Below, piece after piece: positions 15,705 to 23,580 of a DNA stretch of 64,000 bases. The stretch lies in assembly GCA_902826775.1 (NCBI GenBank), contig CADEHE010000005.1, positions 124,001 through 188,000 of the forward strand. The letters are read 5' to 3'. Within the stretch, counting starts at the first letter, position 1. Every line of letters begins with the position of its first letter. The position numbers and the translations under genes are program-made. The notes below the pieces were generated by a model. That model saw only the letters and a program-made list of their open reading frames with translations, searched no databases and had not been told where the DNA came from. Source of the DNA: an uncultured Pseudomonadota bacterium (GTDB lineage: Bacteria > Pseudomonadota > Gammaproteobacteria > Burkholderiales > JALYOK01).

Positions 15705-16976
15705 ATGAACCAAGACCGTGTAGTAGCCACCTACTTGCTGGAGACGCCGCACCCGCTGGAGCACGCCGCAGCGGTGCTCGCCGGCGAGCAATCGAGCGGC
15801 ACATTCGTCGCCGTTCCGGGCGAGACGCTCCAATTGAAAGAGCGCTTCGGTGCGCGCGTGGAAAGCATCAAGCCGCTGGAATCGGTCGCGGCGCCCAGCC
15901 TGCCCGGATCCAAAGCGCCAAAGTCGGCCGGCGCGCGCACCGAGTACCGGCGCGGCGAAGCGGTCATCTCGTTTCCGTTGCACAACTTTGGCCCCTCGAT
16001 ACCGAGTCTGCTCGCCACCGTCGCAGGCAATTTGTACGAGTTGCAAGAGCTCTCAGGCGTGCGCCTACTCGATCTGGAACTGCCGCGCGCGTTCGCCACG
16101 CGCTATCCCGGCCCAGGTTTCGGCATCGAAGGCACGCGCAAGCTTGCGCAAGTGGCAGGGCGGCCCTTGATCGGCACCATTATCAAGCCGAGCATCGGGC
16201 TGTCGATCGAGCAGCTGCGCCCGCTGGTGCGCGAACTCGCGCAGGCGGGCTTGGATTTCATCAAGGACGACGAACTGAACGCCGATCCGCCGTACGCGCC
16301 GCTCGCTGAGCGCGTGCCTGCGGCGATGGACGAGATCCAGCGCGTGGCAGATAGCACCGGCAAGAAGACGATGTACGCGTTCAACATCAGCGGCGATATC
16401 GAACACATGCTGCGCGGCCATGATCTGGTGAAGAAGCACGGCGGCACTTGCGTGATGGTTAACATCAATAACGTCGGCTTTGCCGCGCTCACCTATTTGC
16501 GGCAGCGCTGTGAGCTGTCGATCCACGGGCACCGCAACAATTTCGGCGCGATGGCGCGCCATCCGCTGCTGGGCATGAGCTTCACCGCGTACCAAAAACT
16601 TTGCCGGTTGGCGGGCGTAGATCATCTGCACGTCGGCGGCATGAGCGGCAAATTTTACGAGAGCAACGAAGAGGTGGCGCGCTCGATCCTCGATTGCCTG
16701 AGGCCGATGTACGGCGACTATCGCGTCATGCCGGTGATTTCCTCGGCGCAGTGGGCCGGATCGGCAATGGAGATTTACGCGGCGACCAAAAGCGTGGATG
16801 TAGTTCATTTGGCCGGCGGCGGCATCATTGCTCATGCGGACGGCACCGCAGCCGGGGTGCGCAGCATGCAACAAGGGTGGGAAGCGGCCTTGGCCGGCGT
16901 GCCGCTCGATGACTTTGCCGCCTCGCATCCCGAGCTGCGCGCGGCAATCGACAAGTTCGGCAAGCGCAGCTCGTGA
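15705..16976 (+). CDS. RuBisCO-like protein (OiaX-like)
   Basis: A 423-residue RuBisCO large-subunit homologue. Active-site equivalents seen: Lys161 (IIKPS), Lys187-Asp-Asp-Glu190 (the carbamylated Lys and metal ligands), His276-Arg277 (HGHRNN), loop-6 Lys316 (GMSGKFY) and the phosphate-loop LAGGGIIAHADG. The second Lys of the RuBisCO KPK motif is Ser, and there is no small-subunit gene, so CO2 fixation is unlikely. The next gene is a DUF1537 kinase; this pairing is known for OiaX/OiaK, where the RuBisCO-like enzyme decarboxylates 3-oxo-isoapionate 4-phosphate in apiose breakdown. That role is my best inference; other phosphorylated 3-oxo sugar acids are possible. Confidence 0.85.
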   Translation: MNQDRVVATYLLETPHPLEHAAAVLAGEQSSGTFVAVPGETLQLKERFGARVESIKPLESVAAPSLPGSKAPKSAGARTEYRRGEAVISFPLHNFGPSIPSLLATVAGNLYELQELSGVRLLDLELPRAFATRYPGPGFGIEGTRKLAQVAGRPLIGTIIKPSIGLSIEQLRPLVRELAQAGLDFIKDDELNADPPYAPLAERVPAAMDEIQRVADSTGKKTMYAFNISGDIEHMLRGHDLVKKHGGTCVMVNINNVGFAALTYLRQRCELSIHGHRNNFGAMARHPLLGMSFTAYQKLCRLAGVDHLHVGGMSGKFYESNEEVARSILDCLRPMYGDYRVMPVISSAQWAGSAMEIYAATKSVDVVHLAGGGIIAHADGTAAGVRSMQQGWEAALAGVPLDDFAASHPELRAAIDKFGKRSS

Positions 16977-16983
16977 GTAGCCT

Positions 16984-18351
16984 GTGACTAGCGAACTCCT
17001 ACTCGCCTTTTACGGCGACGACTTCACGGGCTCGACCGACGCGATGGAGGCGTTGGCGCTGTCCGGCCTGCGCACAGTATTGTTTCTCGCGCCGCCCTCG
17101 GCGGAGCTGCTGCGCGAACAATTTCCTAATTTGCGCTGCGTCGGTGTGGCGGGAACCAGCCGCGCGATGTCGCCGAACGACATGGATGCGGAACTCAAAC
17201 CCGTCCTGCAGGCGCTGTGGGCAATCGGTGCGCCGCTCATGCACTACAAAGTTTGCTCGACCTTCGATTCGTCGCCCACTGTCGGCAATATCGGTCACGT
17301 CATGGACATGGCGCGAGAAGCGTTGGCACGCGGACAACTGATCTCGCTGCTAGCCGGTGCTCCGCCGCTGCGCCGCTATACGGTCTTTGGCAATCACTTC
17401 GCTGCGATGGGCGAGCAGATCTATCGCCTCGACCGCCATCCAACCATGGCGCGGCATCCGTCCACACCGATGGACGAAGCGGATCTGCGCATGCATTTGT
17501 CGCGCCAGACCAATGCGCGCATCGCGCTAATGAGTTTGCCCGAACTGGAAGGCGATGACGCGCGGATCGATGCGCAGTATGCGCAGCATCTGCAGCAAAT
17601 GCCCGACGCGCTGCTGTACGATGCGCTCAACGATACACATTTGCGCGCGGCCGGCCGTTTGATTTGGCGGGAAGCAAAACGCCAGCAACATTTCGCGGTG
17701 GGCTCATCCGGCGTCGAGTATGCGCTCACCGCACATTGGCGCGCCAGCGGCGTTATCGGGGCGGAGCGTGCGGCGCTAGCAGCGGTAAAACCGGTGAAGC
17801 AACTGCTCGTGATGTCCGGCAGCGCATCGCCGATGACCGCGCGGCAGATTGAGTGGGCGTCGGCCAACGGCTTCGATGCACTGCGAGCGCCGAGCGAAGA
17901 AATCGTTGGTGCGGATAGCGCGCTGCAGGCGATTGGCGCCTTGCGCGAGCGCGCACGCAAGTCGCTCGCCGGCGGTAAGAGCGTCGTGATCTACTCGACG
18001 GCGGGCCCGGACGATCCAAGCATCAAACTAACGCGCGAACGGCTTGCCGCGGATGCAAAGGCGGCAAACAGCGCCAAGCTGTTGGGCGGTGCGCTCGGCA
18101 GATTGGCGCGCGACTTGCTGCTGGAAAGTGGGCTGCGCCGTGTTGTCATCGCCGGCGGCGACACTTCGAGTTACGCTACGCAAGAGTTAGGCTTGTACGC
18201 CCTGGAAATGCAGCACGAACTGACGCCTGGCGCGCCGCTGTGCCGCGGTTATTCGAACGATGCACGGTTCGATGGCTTGGAGATCGCGCTGAAGGGAGGG
18301 CAGATGGGCAATGCCGACTATTTTGGCCTCGCACGAGGTCAGCGAGGCTAG
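16984..18351 (+). CDS. Four-carbon acid sugar kinase family protein (OiaK-like)
   Basis: A 455-residue DUF1537/OtnK-family kinase starting at GTG seven bases after the RuBisCO-like gene. The N-terminal domain opens with FYGDDFTGSTDAME (Asp12-Asp13), the substrate-binding signature; the C-terminal domain carries the nucleotide-binding stretch GLRRVVIAGGDTSSYAT. The family phosphorylates sugar acids such as threonate, erythronate or 3-oxo-isoapionate with ATP. Next to a RuBisCO-like decarboxylase the last substrate is the most likely, giving a phosphorylate-then-decarboxylate pair that yields a ketotetrose phosphate. Confidence 0.87.
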   Translation: MTSELLLAFYGDDFTGSTDAMEALALSGLRTVLFLAPPSAELLREQFPNLRCVGVAGTSRAMSPNDMDAELKPVLQALWAIGAPLMHYKVCSTFDSSPTVGNIGHVMDMAREALARGQLISLLAGAPPLRRYTVFGNHFAAMGEQIYRLDRHPTMARHPSTPMDEADLRMHLSRQTNARIALMSLPELEGDDARIDAQYAQHLQQMPDALLYDALNDTHLRAAGRLIWREAKRQQHFAVGSSGVEYALTAHWRASGVIGAERAALAAVKPVKQLLVMSGSASPMTARQIEWASANGFDALRAPSEEIVGADSALQAIGALRERARKSLAGGKSVVIYSTAGPDDPSIKLTRERLAADAKAANSAKLLGGALGRLARDLLLESGLRRVVIAGGDTSSYATQELGLYALEMQHELTPGAPLCRGYSNDARFDGLEIALKGGQMGNADYFGLARGQRG

Positions 18352-18365
18352 CGCACGAGAGGGGC

Positions 18366-19136
18366 ATGGATGTGAGTGTGTCAACGGACCAGAAAGTAGC
18401 AATTGTCACCGGCGGCGCCGGCGGCATTGGTGAGGCGACTGCACGTATGCTCGCGCAGCGCGGCGCGCGCGTTGCGCTGGCAGATTTGCGCGCGGACGCC
18501 GCGGAGGCCGCCGCCGAGCGCCTGCAGGCCGAAGGCCTGAGCGCCGCGCCGTTCACCGTTGATATTGCCGATCACGCCAGCGTGCAGGCCATGACCGAGA
18601 ACGTCCTCTCGCGTTGGGGCCGCATCGATATTCTGATCAATAACGCGGGTGTCGAAAGCTCAAAGCCGTTTCTCGAAATCAAGCTGCAGGATTTTGAGCG
18701 CGTTATGCGCATCAACGTCACTGGCGCGTGGTTGTGCTGTCAAGCGGTTATTCCGGTGATGCTGCGGCAAGGTGGCGGCAGCATCGTCAACATCAGTTCG
18801 GTGGCGGGGCAGCGCGGCGGCGGTTTGCTCGGCACCGCGGCGTATTCGACGTCGAAGGGGGCTGTCATCGCGCTCACCAAAGCGCTGGCGCGAGAATTCG
18901 CCAAATCGGGAATACGCGTGAATGCGGTTGCGCCGAGTTTGACTATGACGGATTTCGCGCAACGTCAGCTGGAAAAGCTCGCACCCAACACGCTGGATCG
19001 TGTAATCGCGCTGACGCCAATTGGCCGAGTCGCGCAGCCTGACGAGATCGCTGCGGTGATTGCGTTTCTCGCTTCGGATGAAGCCTCGTTCGTTGTCGGG
19101 CAGGTTTATAACGCCGACGGCGGCAACGCGATGTAG
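18366..19136 (+). CDS. SDR family oxidoreductase
   Basis: A 256-residue short-chain dehydrogenase. The start at 18366 follows AGAGGGG and places the NAD(P)-binding TGGAGGIG at residues 15-22. Asp in ALADLRAD after strand 2 suggests NAD preference. The catalytic Ser (NISSVAG), Tyr160 and Lys164 (YSTSK) and the NNAG motif are intact. It lies 14 bases after the kinase gene in the same direction, so it probably supplies the oxidation step of the same sugar-acid pathway; the exact substrate is not deducible. Confidence 0.87.
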   Translation: MDVSVSTDQKVAIVTGGAGGIGEATARMLAQRGARVALADLRADAAEAAAERLQAEGLSAAPFTVDIADHASVQAMTENVLSRWGRIDILINNAGVESSKPFLEIKLQDFERVMRINVTGAWLCCQAVIPVMLRQGGGSIVNISSVAGQRGGGLLGTAAYSTSKGAVIALTKALAREFAKSGIRVNAVAPSLTMTDFAQRQLEKLAPNTLDRVIALTPIGRVAQPDEIAAVIAFLASDEASFVVGQVYNADGGNAM

Positions 19137-19228
19137 AGAAAGGCACGTTGCCGCTATGAGCGAACGCAATATCGATTGCGCATTGACAAGAGGCGCGTGA
19201 ACCACACTACTGAATTTAGGAGCTAGCA

Positions 19229-19789
19229 ATGGGCAACCGACTTTCCAAGATAGCCACACGCACCGGTGACGATGGCACGACCGGCCTCGGCGACGGTTCG
19301 CGCACCGGCAAGGATTCGCTGCGCATCGCGGCGCTCGGAGATATCGATGAACTTAATTCGCATATCGGCGTCATTGCGGCGTTTCAGCTTCCTGAGGATA
19401 TTCAAGAAGCGTTGCGATTAGTTCAACATCAGTTGTTCGATATCGGCGCAGAAGTCAGTGTTCCAGGTTCGCAAAAGGTGGGTGAGGCCTATGTCAGTGA
19501 GCTCGACGCCGCGCTGGAGCGCTTCAACGCGCCGTTGCCGCCGCTGCGTGAGTTCATACTTCCGGGCGGCAGCCCGGCCGCAGCGGCCGCGCACGTGGCG
19601 CGCACGGTATCGCGGCGGGCGGAGCGAGCGTTGGTCAGGCTGGCGCAAGAAGAGGAAGTGTCCAAGTCCGTGCGTCAGTACTTGAACCGGCTCTCCGATC
19701 TGCTGTTCGTCCTCGCGCGCGTCATCAATAGAGCCGCTGGCGTGCAAGATCCCTACTGGAAACCTCACGCCGCGCCGGCTAAAGCGTGA
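19229..19789 (+). CDS. PduO-type ATP:cob(I)alamin adenosyltransferase
   Basis: A 186-residue adenosyltransferase of the PduO/MMAB family, which makes adenosylcobalamin from cob(I)alamin and ATP. The N-terminal ATP-binding motif TRTGDDGTTGLGDG (about residues 10-23), the SRRAERALVRL helix and the Asn-Arg-Leu-Ser-Asp segment (LNRLSDLLFVLAR) are characteristic. GGAG sits ahead of the ATG. It overlaps the following BtuF-like gene by four bases. The product is the cofactor IcmF needs, 13 kb upstream, so this pair very likely services that mutase. Confidence 0.93.
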   Translation: MGNRLSKIATRTGDDGTTGLGDGSRTGKDSLRIAALGDIDELNSHIGVIAAFQLPEDIQEALRLVQHQLFDIGAEVSVPGSQKVGEAYVSELDAALERFNAPLPPLREFILPGGSPAAAAAHVARTVSRRAERALVRLAQEEEVSKSVRQYLNRLSDLLFVLARVINRAAGVQDPYWKPHAAPAKA

Positions 19790-20598
19790 GCGACGCTTTC
19801 CCGCAACGCATCGTTTGCTTGACGGAAGAGCCGACCGAGGTGCTCTATGCGCTCGGCGAGCAGAATCGCATCGTCGGCATCTCGGGATTTACTGTTCGGC
19901 CAGCACAAGCTCGCAAGGAGAAACCCAAGATTTCCGCTTTTATCAGCGCGAAGATCGAAGCGATTTTGGCGCTCGAGCCGGATCTGGCGATTGGCTTCTC
20001 CGATATGCAAGCGGACATTGCGCAAGCGCTGATTCGAAGCGGTGTCGAAGTATGGATCAGCAATCATCGCTCTGTCGACGGCATCTTGGCCTACGTGCGG
20101 CGCCTGGGGGCACTGATCGGGGCAGCGGTTAAGGCGGAGGCGTATGCGCGGCAACTCGAAGCACATCGCGATCGCATTGCGCAGGCGGCCGCAAGGCTGG
20201 CGCGGCGTCCACGTGTTTATTTCGAGGAATGGGACGATCCGCAGATCAGTGCCATACGCTGGGTCAGCGAGCTGATGAGTATCGCGGGCGGGGATGATAT
20301 TTTTCCGGAACTCGCTGCCCGCGCGTTAGGCAAGGATCGCATTGTGACCGACGCCGCCGAAGTGGCGCGGCGCGCGCCCGATATCATTATCGGATCGTGG
20401 TGCGGCAAGAAGTTCAGACCCGAGCGCGTGGCGTCGCGGCCGGGCTGGGAAGCGATTCCCGCCGTGATCGATGGTGAGTTGCACGAAATCAAATCGCCGA
20501 TCATTCTACAGCCAGGGCCGGCGGCGTTGACGGATGGGCTCGACGCGCTGCACCGCTTGATCGCTGCATGGGCCTCGCGCCACGGACTGGAGCATTAG
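19786..20598 (+). CDS. BtuF-like cobalamin-binding protein without signal peptide
   Basis: A 270-residue protein with the BtuF/periplasmic-binding type III fold: N-terminal RIVCLTEEPTEVLYALG, an interdomain helix around residues 115-135 and a C-terminal domain ending in PIILQPGPAALTDGL. It starts with GTG overlapping the adenosyltransferase stop (GTGA). No signal peptide or lipobox is seen, and nothing upstream can add one because the upstream gene overlaps. It is therefore probably cytoplasmic, unlike the vitamin B12 transporter component. Coupling to an adenosyltransferase points to cobalamin or corrinoid handling; a permease and ATPase are not in this window. Confidence 0.8.
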   Translation: MSDAFPQRIVCLTEEPTEVLYALGEQNRIVGISGFTVRPAQARKEKPKISAFISAKIEAILALEPDLAIGFSDMQADIAQALIRSGVEVWISNHRSVDGILAYVRRLGALIGAAVKAEAYARQLEAHRDRIAQAAARLARRPRVYFEEWDDPQISAIRWVSELMSIAGGDDIFPELAARALGKDRIVTDAAEVARRAPDIIIGSWCGKKFRPERVASRPGWEAIPAVIDGELHEIKSPIILQPGPAALTDGLDALHRLIAAWASRHGLEH

Positions 20599-20603
20599 CG
20601 GAC

Positions 20604-20993
20604 ATGCAAGAGAACAAACCAGACTCTCCCTGCATCAACGTTTGCGTCCTCGACCCGGAGAGCCAGACCTGCGTCGGGTGTTTTCGCAATATCGACGAAA
20701 TCGCCGGTTGGTCGAACTACTCGGCCGAGCAACGCGCACGCGTCTACCGCGAATTGCCGGCCAGGCGCGCCGCCCATAGCGCCGCTGCGGCGAGCGTTGC
20801 AACATCCGATGCCAGCCGGCGATCGAACGCGAACGCCCGTTGCGAGCGATGCGGCGAGGAGTTTACATGCGGCATGTTAGAGCCCTCGCAGCCCTGTTGG
20901 TGTTCGCTGTTGCCGCACATCTCACCGCCGAACAAAGCCAGCAATTACTGCCTCTGTCCGCGCTGTTTGGGTCAGGTTACGGCCGCGCGGTAG
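20604..20993 (+). CDS. DUF1289 plus cysteine-rich CWC-type protein
   Basis: A 129-residue protein that joins two small Cys-rich domains. The N-terminal half is DUF1289 (PCINVCVLDPESQTCVGC, then IDEIAGW). The C-terminal part has CERCGEEFTC, PCWC and CLCPRCL, resembling the cysteine-rich CWC family. The two blocks are separated by an Ala/Ser/Arg linker (about residues 55-80). The cysteine pairs suggest metal binding, probably zinc, but no function is established. The start at 20604 lies five bases after the BtuF-like stop. DUF1289 and CWC domains usually occur as separate small proteins, so the fusion is worth noting. Confidence 0.75.
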   Translation: MQENKPDSPCINVCVLDPESQTCVGCFRNIDEIAGWSNYSAEQRARVYRELPARRAAHSAAAASVATSDASRRSNANARCERCGEEFTCGMLEPSQPCWCSLLPHISPPNKASNYCLCPRCLGQVTAAR

Positions 20994-21069
20994 CGAGCAT
21001 CGCAACGTGCGTAGCCGCGATTCCGGCAGGTGCGCCGGAATACGCTGATCGGCGGCAGCTTGCCGCTAA

Positions 21070-21098
21070 TTGGAATTCTGAATTCAGAATGCTACAAT
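21070..21098 (+). promoter_or_regulatory. Sigma70-type promoter with operator in the spacer
   Basis: TTGGAA (21070-21075) and TACAAT (21093-21098) are separated by 17 bases, an optimal -35/-10 arrangement. A perfect 16-base palindrome, ATTCTGAATTCAGAAT (21075-21090), fills the spacer. A repressor bound there would block polymerase. It lies about 30 bases upstream of the GTG of the GntR gene, so autoregulation and control of the downstream ligase-lyase pair are likely. Confidence 0.65.
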
Positions 21099-21128
21099 TC
21101 GGCGTCTCTTTTAGTTGATACGCGGATT

Positions 21129-21926
21129 GTGCGAGCTTTAGTCCCTACACCTAATTTGGTCGAGCAGGTCTACGACTCCATCTTGCAGGAGATTACCCAG
21201 GGCAGGTTGGGTCCAGATAGTAGGCTCGTCCAAGAATCATTGGCTGAGACTCTGGGAGTATCCCGGCAGCCGGTGCAACAAGCACTGTTGTTGCTGCGCG
21301 ATCATGGCCTGTTGCGCGATGCCCCGGGGCGCGGCCTGATGGTCGCGCCGCTCGACGCAGAGCACGCGCAGCACCTATACGAGATTCGCGGCGTGCTGGA
21401 CGGACTGGCCAGCGCGAAGGCAGCCGAAGTCGCCGCTGCCGCGGCGCGCACGGAAGGCGCGGCGCACATCGCGCGCGGCCGTGCGGCTGTTGCCAGCGGT
21501 TCGATTGCACGCATGACGGCAGCCGATATGGAATTCCATTTTTTTCTGTACAAGCTTTCCGGCAATCCGCTGATCGCCGAGATCAGCGCGCCAAGCTGGA
21601 GCTATTTGCGCCGCGTGATGGCTGAAGTGCTGGTGCGCGGACAAACGCCTAGCGAAATTTGGGATCAGCATGAGGCGATCTTGGCAGCCGTCGCAGGCGG
21701 CAAGCCGGCGCAGGCGGAGCAGCTTGCGCGCCATCACATCTCGCACGCATCGCAGGTGCTGGTGTCGCGCTTGCAGGAGCGTCTGCGAACGGCGCAAGCG
21801 GATGCGCAAACCGCAGAGCGCCGTGCGATCGCCGCACGGCCGGGCCGCAAAGCAAACCAGTGGCGCGAGAGCGCAGCAGCAAAGCCGGTACGACGCAAAC
21901 GCACTCAACCTCTGCATGAAGCCTAA
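21129..21926 (+). CDS. GntR/FadR-family transcriptional regulator (FCD domain)
   Basis: A 265-residue regulator. The GTG at 21129 is preferred because it follows the promoter and gives the usual GntR N-terminus (PNLVEQVYDSILQEI). The winged helix (about 8-75; SRLVQESLAETLGVSRQPV) is followed by an all-helical FCD effector domain (about 85-225) in which the metal- or ligand-site residues Asp/His (DMEFHFFLY, HEAIL, HHISHA) are visible. A basic tail of about 40 residues is unassigned. It is followed directly by an acyl-CoA ligase and a ThDP lyase, whose hydroxyacid substrate is its probable inducer. Confidence 0.85.
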   Translation: MRALVPTPNLVEQVYDSILQEITQGRLGPDSRLVQESLAETLGVSRQPVQQALLLLRDHGLLRDAPGRGLMVAPLDAEHAQHLYEIRGVLDGLASAKAAEVAAAAARTEGAAHIARGRAAVASGSIARMTAADMEFHFFLYKLSGNPLIAEISAPSWSYLRRVMAEVLVRGQTPSEIWDQHEAILAAVAGGKPAQAEQLARHHISHASQVLVSRLQERLRTAQADAQTAERRAIAARPGRKANQWRESAAAKPVRRKRTQPLHEA

Positions 21927-21930
21927 TTCT

Positions 21931-23580
21931 ATGCAAACGTTACCACCCGCCACTTTGTTTCAAGCCCTTCAACAAACGGTCGCGAAGTATGGCGAACGCG
22001 CCGCCTATGCAGTGCCGCCGATGCCGGCGCGCGCGTACTACCCGCAAGGGTGCGAATTTACTTGGAACGAAACTTTCGCCGCAGTGCAAGAGCGGATTCA
22101 CTACTACCGCGCGTCGGGCTATGGTCCCGGACATCGCGTCGCGATCCTGTTCGAGCAGCGCCCGGAGTTCGTGTTTCATCACTTCGCGTTGAACGCGCTG
22201 GGTTGCTGCACCGTGCCGGTCAGCCCGGATTACCGCCACGACGAGTTGGTTTATCTTTTGGAGCACTCGGAATGCAGCGTGGCGCTCGGCATTGCTGAGC
22301 GTTTGGACGATTTGCGCGCTGCGGCGCGTGAATTGGCCGAGCCCATTCCAGTGCTTCTTTTCGATGATCTAAAGGCGCCATTGCCGCGCCCGAAGCGCGC
22401 GGCGCTTGAATTTGCCCCAGATGCCGCCACCGAGGCGGCGCTCCTCTACACTTCAGGAACCACGGGCCGTCCCAAAGGCTGCGTGCTTACCAACGAATAC
22501 TTTCTCTACTGGGCCCAGTGGTTCTTGTCGCGTGGCCATACCTTGGCGCTGGAAGAGGGCGTCGATCGGCTGTACAACCCGCTGCCGCTTCATCATGCCA
22601 ACGCGCTATCGATCTCGCTGCCGACTATGCTAGTTGCGGGTGGTTGTTTTGTGTTTCCAGACCGCTTTCACGCCAGCACGTTCTGGGACGATATCGTCAA
22701 CTGCGGCGTCACGGCGATTCAGTTCCAAGGCGTAATTCCAGCCATCTTGCTCAAGCTGCCCGAAACCAAACAGGAGCGGGCGCACCGCGTGAAATTTGTC
22801 CTGTGCGCTGGCTGCGAGCCGAATCTCCACGAGCAATTCGAGCGCCGTTATGGGTTTCCGCTGGTGGAGATGTGGGCGATGACAGAAACCGGGCGCATGA
22901 CTACCGATCACGTCGAGCCGCGCATGATCCACACGCGCGCGCTGGGGCGCTCGTGCCCGGGCGCCGAACTGCGTGCAGTGGATGCGGACGGAAACGACGT
23001 GCCCCTCGGTGAACCGGGCGAACTGGTTATCCGCCACAGCGCTGAAACCCCGCGCAAGGGATTTTTCTCCGGTTATCTAAAGAATTCGCAAGCGACTGAC
23101 GAGGCGTGGCGCGGCGGCTGGTTTCATACCGGCGATACCGTGCGGCGGGACGTAAGCGGCATGTTCTTCTTCATGGACCGCAGCAAAAACATTATCCGGC
23201 GGGCCGGTGAAAACATCGCCGCCGCCGAAGTCGAAGAGTGCATCACCGCTCACGATAAGGTCAGACAAGTCGCGGTGCTCGCGGTGCCAGATGAAATCCG
23301 CGAAGAGGAAGTCATGGCCTTAGTGATCCCGAAAGCGCCTGAGAACGCCACTGCCGATTTCGCGCGCGAACTATTTCAATATGCTTGTGAACGCTTGGCC
23401 TACTTTAAAGCGCCCGCATACTTCCTGTTCGTCGACAGTCTGCCAACGACCAGTTCACAGAAGATACAGAAGGTGAAGATCTTTCCCCCCGGTGTCGATC
23501 CTCGTCAGCAGCCCGGCGTCATCGATCTGCGCAGTCTGAAGAAAAAATCAACGTCCAAATCCCCGAAAGGCCACTCATGA
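21931..23580 (+). CDS. AMP-forming acyl-CoA ligase
   Basis: A 549-residue ANL-superfamily ligase. It shows the P-loop-like LLYTSGTTGRPKG, the A5 region (WAMTETGRM), the HTGD motif (GWFHTGDTV), the hinge DRSKNIIRRAGENI and the catalytic Lys near the C-terminus (SSQKIQKVK). It activates a carboxylic acid to the acyl-CoA through an acyl-AMP. The start is uncertain: 21931 is the first ATG after the regulator stop, while an ATG at 21916 overlaps it. The stop overlaps the ThDP enzyme as ATGA, so ligase and lyase are made together, which points to a 2-hydroxy acid as the substrate. By sequence alone it resembles CaiC-like crotonobetaine/carnitine ligases. Confidence 0.88.
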   Translation: MQTLPPATLFQALQQTVAKYGERAAYAVPPMPARAYYPQGCEFTWNETFAAVQERIHYYRASGYGPGHRVAILFEQRPEFVFHHFALNALGCCTVPVSPDYRHDELVYLLEHSECSVALGIAERLDDLRAAARELAEPIPVLLFDDLKAPLPRPKRAALEFAPDAATEAALLYTSGTTGRPKGCVLTNEYFLYWAQWFLSRGHTLALEEGVDRLYNPLPLHHANALSISLPTMLVAGGCFVFPDRFHASTFWDDIVNCGVTAIQFQGVIPAILLKLPETKQERAHRVKFVLCAGCEPNLHEQFERRYGFPLVEMWAMTETGRMTTDHVEPRMIHTRALGRSCPGAELRAVDADGNDVPLGEPGELVIRHSAETPRKGFFSGYLKNSQATDEAWRGGWFHTGDTVRRDVSGMFFFMDRSKNIIRRAGENIAAAEVEECITAHDKVRQVAVLAVPDEIREEEVMALVIPKAPENATADFARELFQYACERLAYFKAPAYFLFVDSLPTTSSQKIQKVKIFPPGVDPRQQPGVIDLRSLKKKSTSKSPKGHS

